NCBI RefSeq assembly: GCF_001411555.2
Contig: NC_049916.1
Coordinates: 23,640,558-23,704,557, forward strand
Length of the DNA: 64,000 nt
Direction of reading: 5' to 3'
From: Juglans regia
Taxonomy: Eukaryota; Streptophyta; Magnoliopsida; Fagales; Juglandaceae
A program made the position numbers and the translations under genes. A model generated the notes under the pieces. It saw only the letters and a list, made by a program, of their open reading frames with translations. It made no database searches and was not told the DNA's origin. Below are positions 10,667 to 22,440 of this stretch, piece by piece (the first letter of the stretch is position 1; each line of letters opens with the position of its first letter).

Positions 10667-11385
10667 GATCATTGTCTCTTGTATTATAAGAGTTCATAAA
10701 TGTTTTTCACTTGAGAAAAGAGTTTTGTGGTCTCTCCGCCTTGTTACTAGCTATTTGCTGGTAGGATTTCTTTAACAAGGGCAGCATCCATTGCCCATGC
10801 AAAGCGAAGGCACAAGTACTACATTCAGCTGTAATCCAAGACTCAAATTGAAATATTAAATTGAGGAATATCCTGAAACACTTGCTGGAAAAAGCTTAAA
10901 TGCCTAGATAGTTGAGTTTAAAGTAACGGCTATTGGCCCCATGTAAAGACAGCCAAGCTGAAACTTCTGGCATCTGCTTTGTTGCGAATCAGAGACGGAG
11001 AGGGTGGTTAGAGGATTAGTTTTAGTTATTCTTTTGTTTTTTTCTCAAGCTGGGGGAGTACTGATGGCGGTGAGCATTAGGGCAGATAGGGCTCTTTGAT
11101 GCATGTTTGGAATCGCATTATTTTTTTCCACTTAGCCAAAAAAAATTGGACACTTTTTAGATTAAAAATTCTAAAATCGCATTATTTTTTTCCACTTAGC
11201 CAAGAATCGCATTATATGCTTCGACTCAGATAAGTTGAATGGCTTTAACTTCCATGCTCAAAAGATAGGAAATCGAGTTAGTTTCCATTTTTGGAGAAAG
11301 TGCAAACTTCAAGGTCTTCGTCAACAATTCTCTTCTCATCACTCATTTTGAATGGGAAGCGAAGTAGCCTAAAATGTTGAGATCT
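10667..11385. other. Intergenic DNA, short direct repeat
   Basis: No gene is seen. A sequence like AATCGCATTATTTTTTTCC followed by ACTTAGCCAA occurs twice, at about 11113-11144 and 11173-11204. The region separates the hAT element from the decayed Copia element. It could hold remnants of that element's 3' LTR, but no matching LTR pair was found. Confidence 0.4.
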
Positions 11386-14300
11386 GATTTTATATTCTTC
11401 CATATGCAAGTGCAGTACTTGAAAGGCCAAGAAATCTTAGGAGGACGGTAGATACTGATAAAAAAACAGAAAGAAAATACAAATGATGGAGATGAACATT
11501 TGCTCTATTCTTATTACCTTGAATGTAGGTACAAGACTGGTGATATATACAAGCTGAGAATATACTGGAAGTAAGAACTGACAAAGCCTTAGTAAAGATA
11601 TCTACCAGTTGGAACTTTGAAGCCACATGAACCGTGGTTATAATCCCAACCAGAACCTTATCTTGAACAAAGTGGCAATCTAGCTCCACATGCTTAGTTC
11701 TTTCATGAAAGATGGGATTTCTAGTCAAATGAATTGATGATTGTCTGTCACAATAAAGGAGAGCTGGTTGTTCATGATGCGCATTGAAGTCTTTCAACAA
11801 GGAAATAAGCCAAACAATTTCACAACTTGTGTGTGCCAATGCTCAGTATTCTACCTTAGCAGATGATCTGGACACAATGGCCTGCTTCTTGGACTTCCAA
11901 CTAATCAAAGAATTCCCAAGAAATATACAAAAGCTAGTGACTGATCTTCGTGTCTCAGGGCAAGCTGCCCAATCCGAATCACTATAGGCTTTCAGAGACA
12001 CAACTGACTTAGAAGAGTAGAAAATGCCTTGCTCGATTGATCCCTTCAAGTATCTTTATGGGCTGTGTGCAGATGCTCTTAAGTTGGTTTATCCATAAAT
12101 TGACTCAAAACATTGACTGCATATGTTATGTCAGGCCTGGTAACAGACAAGTAGATGAGCATTCCAATCAATCTACGGTAGCTTGTAACATCATTCAAGT
12201 AATTTGTGGAAGAATGGGATAACTTATGATTATGCTCTACTGGAGTACTAATAGGTTTGCATCCAAGCAATCCAACATCCTTTAGAATTTTTAGAGTGTA
12301 CTTTCTTTGGCAAATAAGACTACTCGCAAATGATCTTGCCATTTCCAGTCCAAGAAAGTATTTAAGAGCTCCCATATCTTGGATTTTAAACTGAGTATGC
12401 AGATAGCTTTTAAATTGCTACTGTCTACTATGATGTCATCCGCATATACAAGAAGAACTACAAAACCAGGCTTATCATTTCTAGTGAACAATAAATAATC
12501 TGACTTTGATTGATGGAAACCAATGGCAATGAGAGAAGATGTGAATTTCTAATTCCACTGCCTATAGGCTTGTTTCAAGCCATAAAGGGATTTGTGTAAC
12601 TTACAAACAAGTTTGTTACCCTCGGTTTGAAACTCTCATTTGAGCTGAAAACGGGAGGAAGGTCCATATATATCTCTTCATCAAGATCGCCATGGAGGAA
12701 GGCGTTATGAACATCCAATTGGTGCAAGTGCCAATCATGAACAACAATTAAAGCTAAGAATAGCTGCACTGTAGTGAGTTTGGCAATGAGACTAAATGTC
12801 TCTTGATAATCGAAGTCTTCCTTTTGAGTATAACCCTTAGCTACCAAGCGGACTTTGTTTTTATCAATGCTGCCATCAGACTTCAACTTAACCTTGAATA
12901 CATACTTGCAGCCAATTTTCTTTTTCCCAAGGGCAAGGGAGTGATGGTCCAGATGCCATTATTTTCAAGAGCAGCAAGTTCAAATTGTATGGCTTCACGC
13001 CAATGGTCAGAAACAACAACCTCTTCATAAGTTTTTGGCTCATGGGTAAGAGAGAGATAATGCATAGGATTTATGGGAAGGGGAAAGATTATTGTATGAA
13101 ATGTGAGAAGCAAGTGGATGAGTGGTAGAAGGATGATACACCTGATCATGTGATGATGTAGTGGCAGAATGACAATGATAATTGCACAAATATGAAGGTG
13201 CATGCTTAACCCGATCAAACCTCCTAAGAGGGACAAGCTGGTGAGAAATGTGAGGAGAAGTGAACTCAATTGGAGTAATGGGATCTAAAGGAACAGAGGA
13301 AGAACTAGAAGGCGTATCAGAATTAGGTGCAAGTGAAGGAGAAGCAGGGAGGTCAGGTTCATCAGAAGAAAGATTATGAATGGAAGACATGTGATGTAAG
13401 AGGAGGAAATGAGAAAGGAATATCTGGAAGAGGTGGTGGCAATGTGAGACCCGAGATGGAAGAGAGATTGGAATCAAAATTAGGAGGTGATGTAGAGTCA
13501 ACAGTAGAATCATATTTTTGAAAAGCAAAAACTAATTCCAAGAAAATCACATCACGAGAAATGAAAGTGGTGTGAATATTTAAGTCATAAACCTTATAAC
13601 CTTTGACTCCAGCCAGGTAACCAAGAAAAATACATTGTTTCGCTCTAGGATCAAGCTTGGTTCTAATGTGTTTGAGGGTAGACATATAATATAAACAACC
13701 AAAGACTTTCAAGTGGGTATATGAAGGCAATGAACCAAATAGAACTTCATATGGAGTTTTGTTATTCAAAATTGGGGTCAGTATCCTATTGATTATATAG
13801 GTGGCTGTTAAGATGGCATCACCCCAAAATTTGAGCGGAATAGAGGCTTGAAAAAGTAAGGCTCTAGCAACATTGAGTAAATGTTGATGTTTCCTCTCCA
13901 TGATCTCATTTGCTCTGGGGTATAGACACAAGTCTTTTGGTGGAGAATACCATTGGAATTGAAAAAATCTGGTATATAAAACTCCATATCATTGTCTGTC
14001 CTAATTTGCTTAATCTTAGAGCTAAATTGGGTTCTTACCATTTGAATGAAAGATTGAAGAATTTGTCTAGCTTCTGATTTGAATTTCATTAAGTAAACTC
14101 ATGTTACTCTATTGTGATCATCAACCATGGTGAGAAAGTATTGATGTCCTTGCAAAGATGATTGAGAATATGGACCCCAAATGTCATAATGTATTAAGTA
14201 AAAAACTGAAGAAGATAGAGTAGTGCTATGTGAAAAAGGAACTCTCTTTTGTTTAGCCAAATGACAAACAATACAATAATTCTGGTCCCTACACTTTACA

Positions 14301-15785
14301 TTAGGATAAGATGATTGAATCAAGTTCATCCTCTGATTTAACAGATGCCCTAGTCTAAGGTGCTAGACATCAAAATCCTTCCATTTCATGGCATGGCAGA
14401 CCAGAGAATTGGAGTGAAGCAAAGGAAGGCTAGAGTTGTGGTTGGAAGCCTTGTGTCCGAGTGAGCTGGATAGGAGGTAATAAAGGTCATGACAATTTTT
14501 AGCAAATCCAATCGTCATCCATGAAGAGAGGACTTGTATAAAGCAATGATTATGCAAGAATGCAATGCATAGAGGAGAACTGTGAGTGAGTTTGCTAACA
14601 GACAATAAATTAAAAGTGAAAGAATGATTACAATGAACATTTGTGAGTATGATATTATCTGAGAGTTGTACAGTTCTTATGTGTGTGACAACAACCTTAG
14701 TACCATTAGGTAATTGGACATGAGCTTGGGTGGTGCAAGTAATGGTGGTGAATAAAGAATGAGAACAAATCATATGATCTGTAGCTCCAATGTTTACTAT
14801 CTAAGGTGTTGATCGTGAATGGATGGAAGAGTATGAGGATGGTATACTTGCCATGTTTGAATGGTGTTTGTTGGATGATGTGCATTGTTCTGGTGCTAGA
14901 GAAGCAGATGGTTGACCGTGATTGAGCTATAGTGTCTCACCATTGACAAGAGTCAGAAGCTGGTCTTAAATAAATGATAGCTGAGGACCTTCAATTGGCC
15001 CATTATGTTGACCTTGAGAGCCTTGAGAAAGAACTTGATTAGCCGAATGGGTCAAGGATGAACTGTTACTACTAGAATAGTCTAGCTTGGACTTTGTAAA
15101 CTTGAAGTTTGGTGGAAAACAAATTAGCCTGTAGCATTTTTCTTGGATATGCCCAACTTTCCCACAATGCTGGAAGGTAACCTTAGGCTTCTCCCTCCTC
15201 TTGGGTTGATTATTGACCACTGCAAATGCCGATGGTTTAGCAATGGGTAGCACTAGAGTTTGTGCCGGCCTTTGCTTTTCTTCTTGCAAGATCATAGAAA
15301 AGGTCTTGTCCAATGAGGGAATGGGGCTCATAAGTATGATCTGCCCTCTAATGCTCTCATAAGAATCATTCAAGCCCATTAAGTATGTGAAGATGTAATC
15401 TAAAATCTATACCTCACCAATAGAACTGAGTGCCTTGCAAGTGCAGAACCCACATGAGTATCAAGGAAGTGGTCTGTAGTTGTGCAGTTCTTCCCAGATG
15501 GCATTAAGCTGGGTGAAATATTCACTCACTAATTGTGTCCCTTGAACAATCATTCCAAGTTGTTGTTGTCGCTGCTATGTCCTCACATTGTCGGATTGAG
15601 AAAAACGTGTCCTAAGCTTCTCCCAAACTTCCTTTGCAGAGCTAATTTAAAAGACATTGGAGGCTATGTCTTTCAAAATGGAATTAAGGATCCATGAGAG
15701 GATTAGATTGTTACAACACAGCAAAGGGATGTAAAGAGGGTTGGTTAATTCTAGAGTTTGGATACTTCCATCAAGAAATCCTAGC
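11386..15785 (-). pseudogene. Decayed Ty1/Copia retrotransposon, minus strand
   Basis: Reading down from 15785, the order is: gag (15785-14960, with a zinc knuckle HCGKVGHIQEKC whose first cysteine is missing), protease region (about 14770-14360), pre-integrase and integrase (14330-13380, with HYDIWGP and YIINRI motifs), reverse transcriptase (13060-12080, with VRLVAKGYTQ, QLDVHNAFLHGDL and VYADDII) and RNase H (12050-11490, with SDSDWAACPETRRS and IFHERTKHVELDCH). The frames are split by numerous stops and frameshifts, so it is dead. The 5' end stops abruptly at 15785 next to unrelated LTR-like DNA, and no LTRs of its own were recognised. Confidence 0.85.
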
Positions 15786-16347
15786 TTATTTTTTTATTGA
15801 AATTGCTTGTATTTTAATCCATATTTTTTTTAATTGAGGTGTTATTTTATTTTTTTTAATTAAATGTGTTATTTTATTGTTATTTATTTTGGTATTTTAT
15901 TAAATTTTATTTTAAGTGTTATTTTATTTATTTTTTAGTGTTTATATTTTAATTTGGGCTTGTGTTTGTGGTTTTTTATTAGTGGGTTATGTGTGTTTTT
16001 ATTTTTGTTGTGTGTGTGTGAGGAGGAGCTCAACCCTTGTGCAAGTTGGACCTAGCCAGCTCGTGTAACCCGAAGCCCAACTTTCACTTTTGCAAGCCCG
16101 TGCGCCTGGCAAGCCCAATCCGTGCGCATCTGAAGCCCAGCCCGTGCCGTGAAGCCCAGCCCCTCCCCTTAATTCGAACGGCGCCGTTTGGGAGAGAAAC
16201 CCTTAGGGTTTCACAATGTTTTCCCTTGCGTCGCTCAGCACCATCTTCTTTTTCTTTCTTTCTTTCTTCTTCTTCTTCTTCTTTCTTCTTCCTTCGAGCA
16301 GCACGCAGCTGCTACTGACGTCGTCTTGAGCTTCCACCTCCACCTTA

Positions 16348-16350
<3 letters not shown>

Positions 16351-16441
<91 letters not shown>
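16351..16441. repeat. (CT)45 microsatellite
   Basis: About 91 bases of uninterrupted CT dinucleotides. A TTC/TTTC-rich run lies nearby at about 16250-16300. It creates artificial serine-leucine or arginine-glutamate frames on both strands. Long pure CT tracts like this are usually highly variable in length. Confidence 0.98.
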
Positions 16442-16444
<3 letters not shown>

Positions 16445-16673
16445 TCGTTCGGAATGCACCCAAGTGCTGGCTGTCCAACTCCTACCCCACGCGGCCACCT
16501 CCACCCATCGTGAAGTAGCTCTGTGTACACCAATGGTGATTTTCGGGTGGTGCTGTCCTTGCTGCCGCACCACGTGTCCACGCGAAGTACTTCCTCTCAT
16601 CCACGGCTTGGGCTACCGTCTTCTTTTTGTCTACCCTGTGCCACGCACAACGCCTTCCACCGCCACTTTGGCC

Positions 16674-16681
16674 TATAAATA
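16674..16681 (+). promoter_or_regulatory. TATA box of LTR-like element
   Basis: TATAAATA, set in GGCCTATAAATAGGCC, which is a good plant TATA context and itself palindromic. It lies inside the LTR-like region and would direct plus-strand transcription starting near 16705. Confidence 0.55.
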
Positions 16682-17552
16682 GGCCACGGTATCTCCATTA
16701 TTGAGGGATCCGAGATCATCCTTCTCTTGAGCTTTGGGGTTGTTTATTTTATGTGTTTTTGGTTTGTAAAACCGTGAGTGGTTGTGGTTTTGCCGAGCTC
16801 ATTGTTGTTTCAAAAATCTTGGATTTTTGCTCGGATTCGTGGTAAATTTTTGGGTTGTAAATTGTGAGTTTTGAGTGCTAGATCCGAGAGTTGGGGAGTT
16901 GTTGCCGTGCTTGGTGTTTGTTCTAAAATTGTGGAAAATCTTACTTGGGTTGTGGTTGTTGCCGTGTATTGAACCCCAAAATTTTGGGAACTGTTTTGCC
17001 GTGTGCCGTCACCTTGAGCAACAACCCTTTCGAGCGATCTTTCAGATTTATTCTCATTCGTCGTGTGTATGTAATTTTCCAATTTTATAAATAAACTGTG
17101 TAATTATATTTTGTAAACTGTTATTTTTGTTGCAAATGTTGATTGTATTGGAATTGTTGGAAGTTGGGCCTCGGGCCGTTGAAGCATTGGGTTACGAATT
17201 GTGGTTGTTAAAATTGGGCCTTGGGCCGGTTTGGAGGACGAGATTTTATTTTTATTATAAAATGGTGAAATTGTAAATAAAGGAATATTTTTATGTAAAT
17301 GAATTATTTAATTTTATATTCTTATTAAAATTGTTGAAATGCATATTTATGGTTTTATTAAAAATGTGCTGTGATGTTACGTAGTCTGTTTGAAATGGTA
17401 ACTGAAAATGTGGGTGCATGTGTATCACGACCCCAAGTCGAGATGGGGTATTATCTCGGTGGAGCTCCTCTAGTCACTCGGGAGCGTAACAGACTGACGT
17501 GACATCCCCTGAGTTGTCGCAGGGCGATGACGGGAATGAACGAGTCGGTAAC

Positions 17553-17954
17553 CAAGGTTTTGAATTTCGTTCCGTACCGGCCGGTACGGTCGAAATTTTT
17601 CGTACCGACCGTCCGGCCGGTACAGGGACTATAAACATTTCGTACCGGCCGGTACAGGCAGATATTTCGGCCAGTGTTTTTTTTTTTTTTCATTTTTTCA
17701 AACTATAAGTTTATTTTTTAACTCTCAATTCAGATTAGACTATTTATAATCTATATATATATATATGTATTTATATATAATTTATTTATATATAGACTAT
17801 TATTTTGAAATATAATTTTTATATATAATTTATTTATATATCGACCATTCCAAAATGTTATCTCGAAATGCTATCTCGAAACGGTACCGGTACCGAAATA
17901 TTTCGTTCCAGTGCCTTGACCGGTACAGCGTCCGGAACGGTATTCAAAACATTG
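17553..17954. mobile_element. hAT-type MITE, 402 bp, CCGGTACGG ends
   Basis: Termini are CAAGGTTTTGAAT and ATTCAAAACATTG, inverted repeats with one mismatch. Both are followed inward by TTCGTTCC and GTACCGGCCGGTAC motifs. The flanks are TCGGTAAC (17545-17552) and ACGGTAAC (17955-17962), an 8-bp duplication with one mismatch. The middle is AT-rich and non-coding. It is nested in the LTR-like region. A second copy starts at 63959 at the window edge. Confidence 0.8.
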
Positions 17955-18684
17955 ACGGTAACGCTCTCGTACCGATTCCGTGACCTTTGGCTGGTGAGGT
18001 TAGAGGATGCTCGGCCACGTACGCGCTAAGCGCAGAACTGAGCATCACTCGTTATGAAGTCTCATGCACGGACGTTATCCGTGATGTGATGATGAGAGCC
18101 AGGTCGTGCGGACGGTCCCTAGGGGAGACCGTGGCGCATGCTTATTAATTAATAATTATGATTGGACCAAAATGAGATTTTTGGTGTAAGTGGTTAAAAA
18201 TGGTATTTTGGGAATAAAAATATTTGGTATTATTTTATGTGGATTATGTATGTATGGGGACGCGTGTTACTTTTATATATCTCTTGAATGTTATTTCGGT
18301 TAATTATTTACTGATATGTCAGAATCTCATGGTAGTGTTTTACCCTACAATTCTGTTTTATGGTTCTGTAGAATTTGACGCAGAGCCCGAATATGAGCCT
18401 GAGGGATCAGCTCCGCCAGAGATTTGACTTGTTGAGTTACTGTTCAGCGTTATAGGATTTGCTTCCCTTATGTTATTTTCTGTATTTACTTTATCTGTTG
18501 GATGACTGTTTAATCCTAGTAAAGTTATTTTTCTGTTTTTGAATAAATTCTGGTACTTAATAAAGAAAGACATTTTCATTTCTCCGCTGTAAATATTATT
18601 TTGTACACTTATTGCATGTCGTACACACTCTGAATACTGATCGTTGGGGTGCATGATCCGTGTGGTCATCATCCCGGTATCACA

Positions 18685-19669
18685 AACTCCACTAAAATAA
18701 CACGTGAGGGTCGAAGGCACCACAATTGATATGTTAAAATAGCCACATGTCATGCTTTGATTGGCCTTTTATGTGGCGTAAACCCTACTTGAGAAATTTA
18801 TAGTTAGATCTTTTGATAACAAAAAGTTTGTAGACGAAAGGATCTAATTGATAATTTGAAAATTGAAAACATAAAGAGTATGTTGGTGAAATATACAATA
18901 ATATAATAAAAATTACAATGTAATTAAAATTAAAACGAAGCCAGTTTGGACTGAGGTACGGAAATATTACTCTCTTTAAGGAGATTCAAATCCTCTGCGG
19001 TGTACAAAGTCTCAAATTAACCAGTGCAACAGAAATTTATCTTGACTTAACTCCTCTAGAATACAACAGCCCAACTGAACGTCGTATAGCCTGAACCAAC
19101 TCTGCACAAACGGTTGAGCCCAAAGCTCCTCTCAAAGAATACCTTTCTTTTATCTGGAAAATCTCTCAAAAATACCTTCGTACACACTCTAGATGAAAAG
19201 ATAGATACCATCGGATGCCAATCTCATTCCAATTTAAAAGGAAGGTAGTCGATAATACAAACAGCACAAAAAATATTCATTACCAACTTAAAACGTAAAA
19301 ACAAACCGATCTACATAAAGGATTTAAGAGAAAAAAAGTTTAAACGTTAAAAACGTTAATGGAAACGCTGATAAACGTATAAAGCCAAGAAGTCGGTTTT
19401 GCCAATGTTTTACAAGAATTAAAAGTAAAAAAAGATAACGGCAATAAATTAATTAGAAACCAACGTTAAACCAAAATGTTCGGCTACTGGCAAATCAAGA
19501 GAATAAATGCAAGCTTAAAAACGTTCAAGCAATAAACCTCATAAATCCTAATAACTATTTTAAAAAATACCAACAGAGTACAATGTAAAATAGAATTCAG
19601 AGATATCAGTTGGCATATATGTAGTTCTGCACCACAACTCAGTAAACAGACAATTTCTGAGGAACCATT
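18685..19669. other. AT-rich intergenic DNA, no gene seen
   Basis: The region lies between the LTR-like element and the 3' end of the reductase gene. It is A-rich with no credible reading frame. The last 100 bases before 19670 would hold the 3' UTR of the minus-strand reductase gene. Confidence 0.5.
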
Positions 19670-21253
19670 TCAGATGTTACGTTGCATGTTCTTGCCGGCG
19701 GATGGAACAGAGATGACAACTTTTCCTCTTGCTCTTCCTGTTTCTAGATACCCAAAAGCTTTAATTACTTCTCCAAAAGAATATGGGCCAGTTGGATCGA
19801 TCACAGCCTTAAGCTTTCCGCTCTCCAAATGTGGCCTAAGCTTCTCCAAGTCATCACCGCACACTGTCAAGCTTGAATATATAGCTCTTGGATGAGAAGG
19901 AGGCCATGTTATGTCAACAATTGGGGCATCATCCTTAGCTACCACAAAAGAATTCTTGCAATCGCCTGAAGATCAAAGGTTTTAAGAGAGATGAAAACCA
20001 AAACCAGTTGAATAGTGACTATCTCACGGATAAGCATGCTTTAAGTTAATTCTACCATCTTTCCAACAAACAAGCAGAGCACTACCATTAGAACAACAAA
20101 TTCCCAAATCCATTCAGCATATCAAGGTGCTGATATAAAAGAGAGATTTACCACAAAGCACTACTCTAGGTTGGAAATTCCAAGGAAAATATATAACCAT
20201 AGAGAGACTTACCAATTGTATCATAGAGAAAATCATATTTTTCATCAATGTCATCATATCTAGTCTTTCTGTAGTCAACAACTCTATCAGCACCCAATTT
20301 TTCGACGAATTCCACCTTTGGGGTACTAGTTGTAGCAACAACGTGAGAAGCACCATACAAGTGCTTGGCTAGTTGAACGACCAAAGTTCCAACACCCCCT
20401 GCTCCACCAACTATAAAAACGGTTTGCCCCTCTTTAAAACCTGCAGTTTTGAATCCTTCTATTGCAGTCTGAACTGCTAAAGGCAAGCTTGCAGCTTCCT
20501 CAAATGAAAGATTATTTGGTTTTGTTGCAATCAAGCTCTCTTCCACGACTATGAACTCTGCCAGAGTTCCAAGCTGCTTCAGTTTTTCTCCTGCATTGAA
20601 ATCTTGGATGTTGCCATAAACCTCATCACCCACATCAAATTTCGTAACGCCTCCACCTTTTCCTATCACTACGCCAGCCATGTCACAGCCAGGTACCACC
20701 TGCACCAACACTAACGTATATCTTAATGACGATTACATGGAAGATCGGTTTTGAAATATATAGTTCTATAGTAACAGATTATTTGCAAGCCACAAGTACG
20801 TGATTTTTTCAGCCTGCATTAATTTGCATTCTTTTTTCCTTTTTGAATAGATTATCTATAGTTGTTTATCTTTGTCTTTTCTACCAGCTTTTCAACAGTT
20901 TCCCTATCTCAAGGTTATCAATATAATATATACGTTTGTGAAGTCAGTGTAAAGCATTCCAAACCAAAAACTTGGAAAAACCAGAACATGAATAACTAAG
21001 AGAATAATATGTTTAAGAACCTCGGGGGGACCTACTATGTACAAATACAGATTTGTCTAACACTTCGATTCCTACTCACAGGGAAGTCTGAAGGAAAGAT
21101 GGGTCGCTGGCGTCTTTTGAAATCAATAGGATTCAAAGCAGCAGCTCGAACTTGGACTAGTAGTTGGTTATGCAGGGGAGTAGGAATAGGGAAGTCTCCC
21201 AACTTGAGGACTTCTTTGGGACCATACTCCTTGTAAAACCAAGCTTTCTGCAT
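19670..21253 (-). CDS. NADPH-dependent alkenal/enone reductase (MDR, QOR-like)
   Basis: Exons (minus) are 21253-21080, 20699-20213 and 19965-19670. They join in frame to 957 nt (318 aa) with clean GT-AG sites. The fold is medium-chain dehydrogenase/reductase without the zinc-binding site. The GroES-like N-terminus runs about 1-125 (ALNPIDFKRR, VPGCDMAGVV, FDVGDEVYG). The Rossmann half carries the cofactor motif GGAGGVG at residues 156-162, then QLAKHLYGASHVVAT and LGADRVVDY. It resembles plant AOR (alkenal/one oxidoreductase) and fruit 2-methylene-furan-3-one reductase, which use NADPH to reduce reactive double bonds. I see no clear transit peptide, so a cytosolic protein is likely. An upstream in-frame ATG at 21271 would add six residues. 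The C-terminus (SAGKNMQRNI) extends past the usual VVxVP end. Confidence 0.88.
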
Positions 21254-21399
21254 ATTGTAATTCCCACACATGAGAGTTATCTTGCCCTCTCCATCTTATA
21301 CTGGTTTGGGGACATATAAACTGTCATATTTAATTAATGTACTGAAAACAGTGATTGATGTGTTTAAAGGAGTGGATGCCAGTGGAGATGATGAAAATA

Positions 21400-22001
21400 T
21401 CTCTTATCCTATATGACTGTAAACATGGTTATTTATTCTCTCTACTTTAGAATGATTCCAAGTAAATCTTCTGGTTTTGATGAAAAGCAGTGGCCATAAT
21501 GTTGTTCTTGTTCTTGTTTATGGAATGAATGAAGAAAGATTGTCTAGCTAGCACTATTATGGTGCACGTAAAGTCCAATTGTTGCCACAGGTTCTATTGG
21601 CAGTACAAGTTTGATGGAAAACCCAGCTTCATGAAAGCTGATACAGTTGTAGATGTTTATACGTACCCTCTCTGAAGTGGTTTATCCTCTCTACTTTGGA
21701 ATGATTCCAACGTGGGACCAAAGTAAATTTTCTGGTTTCCATCAAGAGTGGCGGCTATAGCGTTGTTCTTGTACGTGTATGGGATGAATGAAGAAAGATT
21801 GTAACCAGCAAGCTCTGTGAATGTGCACGTCAGTCCATTTGTGGCCATAGGTAGAATCGGGAATTTTGTGGAAAATCCAACTACATGAAATATACATTTC
21901 TTGATGTTGGTACCCTCTCTGAAGCGTTTAATACTCAAACATCTTATAGATAAATAAGATCTTACATCTTCAATCTTGAAGGATGGGATCTGCATCCTCA
22001 T
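21400..22001 (-). pseudogene. Two tandem diverged coding-like fragments, unrecognised protein
   Basis: Two copies of the same minus-strand sequence lie head to tail, about 21430-21655 and 21665-21900. The right-hand copy keeps an open frame (22001-21657) reading TNGLTCTFTELAGYN, then SSFIPYTYKNNAIAATL, and ending GPTLESFQSREDKPLQRG. The left copy is similar but broken by small deletions and stops. I do not recognise the protein. They lie 150-750 bases upstream of the reductase start and may be exons of a lost duplicated gene. Confidence 0.4.
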
Positions 22002-22440
22002 CCGGTAAATAAGATCCTATCTCTTCAATATAATTTGCGACTTCGTGCAATATGAAAGAGAATCATTAATTGGAAATTGACCACCAATCCATCCCATAGC
22101 CACTCTTTGCAACAGATATCTATCAAGCACATGCAGGTGAGATGTTAATTAATGACGGCTGCTTATCTGCAGAATGAGTAATTCACAGCAGTAAACATAA
22201 GATAGAGACCACATGACTAATAAGAATATATTAGTGCCGCCAAGTCAACCATGGATAAGTGCTCAAATCACCGTCCATCATGGTGATGGGACTGAGGAGA
22301 CGGGATCATGTGTTGAGGACCCATTATGTGCAGCAATCATGTCCAATAAAATTTTTGGACGGTGGTCCGTGGAGGTGGTGTCGATTTACAAGTGTTAGTT
22401 AGATGGATGCAGGTAAAAGGTACTGGATGTCCCTGGTACT

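Larger units (their letters stand above)
15790..18684 (+). mobile_element. Long LTR, probably Ty3/Gypsy solo LTR
   Basis: No coding domain is seen over 2.9 kb, yet the region has LTR-like parts: a T-rich start, a GC-rich leader with GAAGCCCAGCCC repeats, a TATA box (TATAAATA, 16674-16681), a long untranslated stretch, a conserved-looking segment near 18080-18140 with GGTCGTGCGGACGG, AATAAA-type signals near 18541-18560, and a probable CA end in CCGGTATCACA near 18684. No primer-binding site follows, consistent with a solo LTR. The exact left end and target duplication were not found. It carries the CT microsatellite and a hAT MITE. Assignment to a chromovirus-like Gypsy family is inference. 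Confidence 0.5.

Noticed and set aside
16188..16682. Serine-leucine and arginine-glutamate repeat proteins around the CT tract
   Set aside because: They are direct translations of the (CT)n microsatellite on both strands inside an LTR-like region.
18224..18427. Frame ending EFDAEPEYEPEGSAPPEI
   Set aside because: Lies within the LTR-like region with no domain or plausible splice context; treated as LTR sequence.
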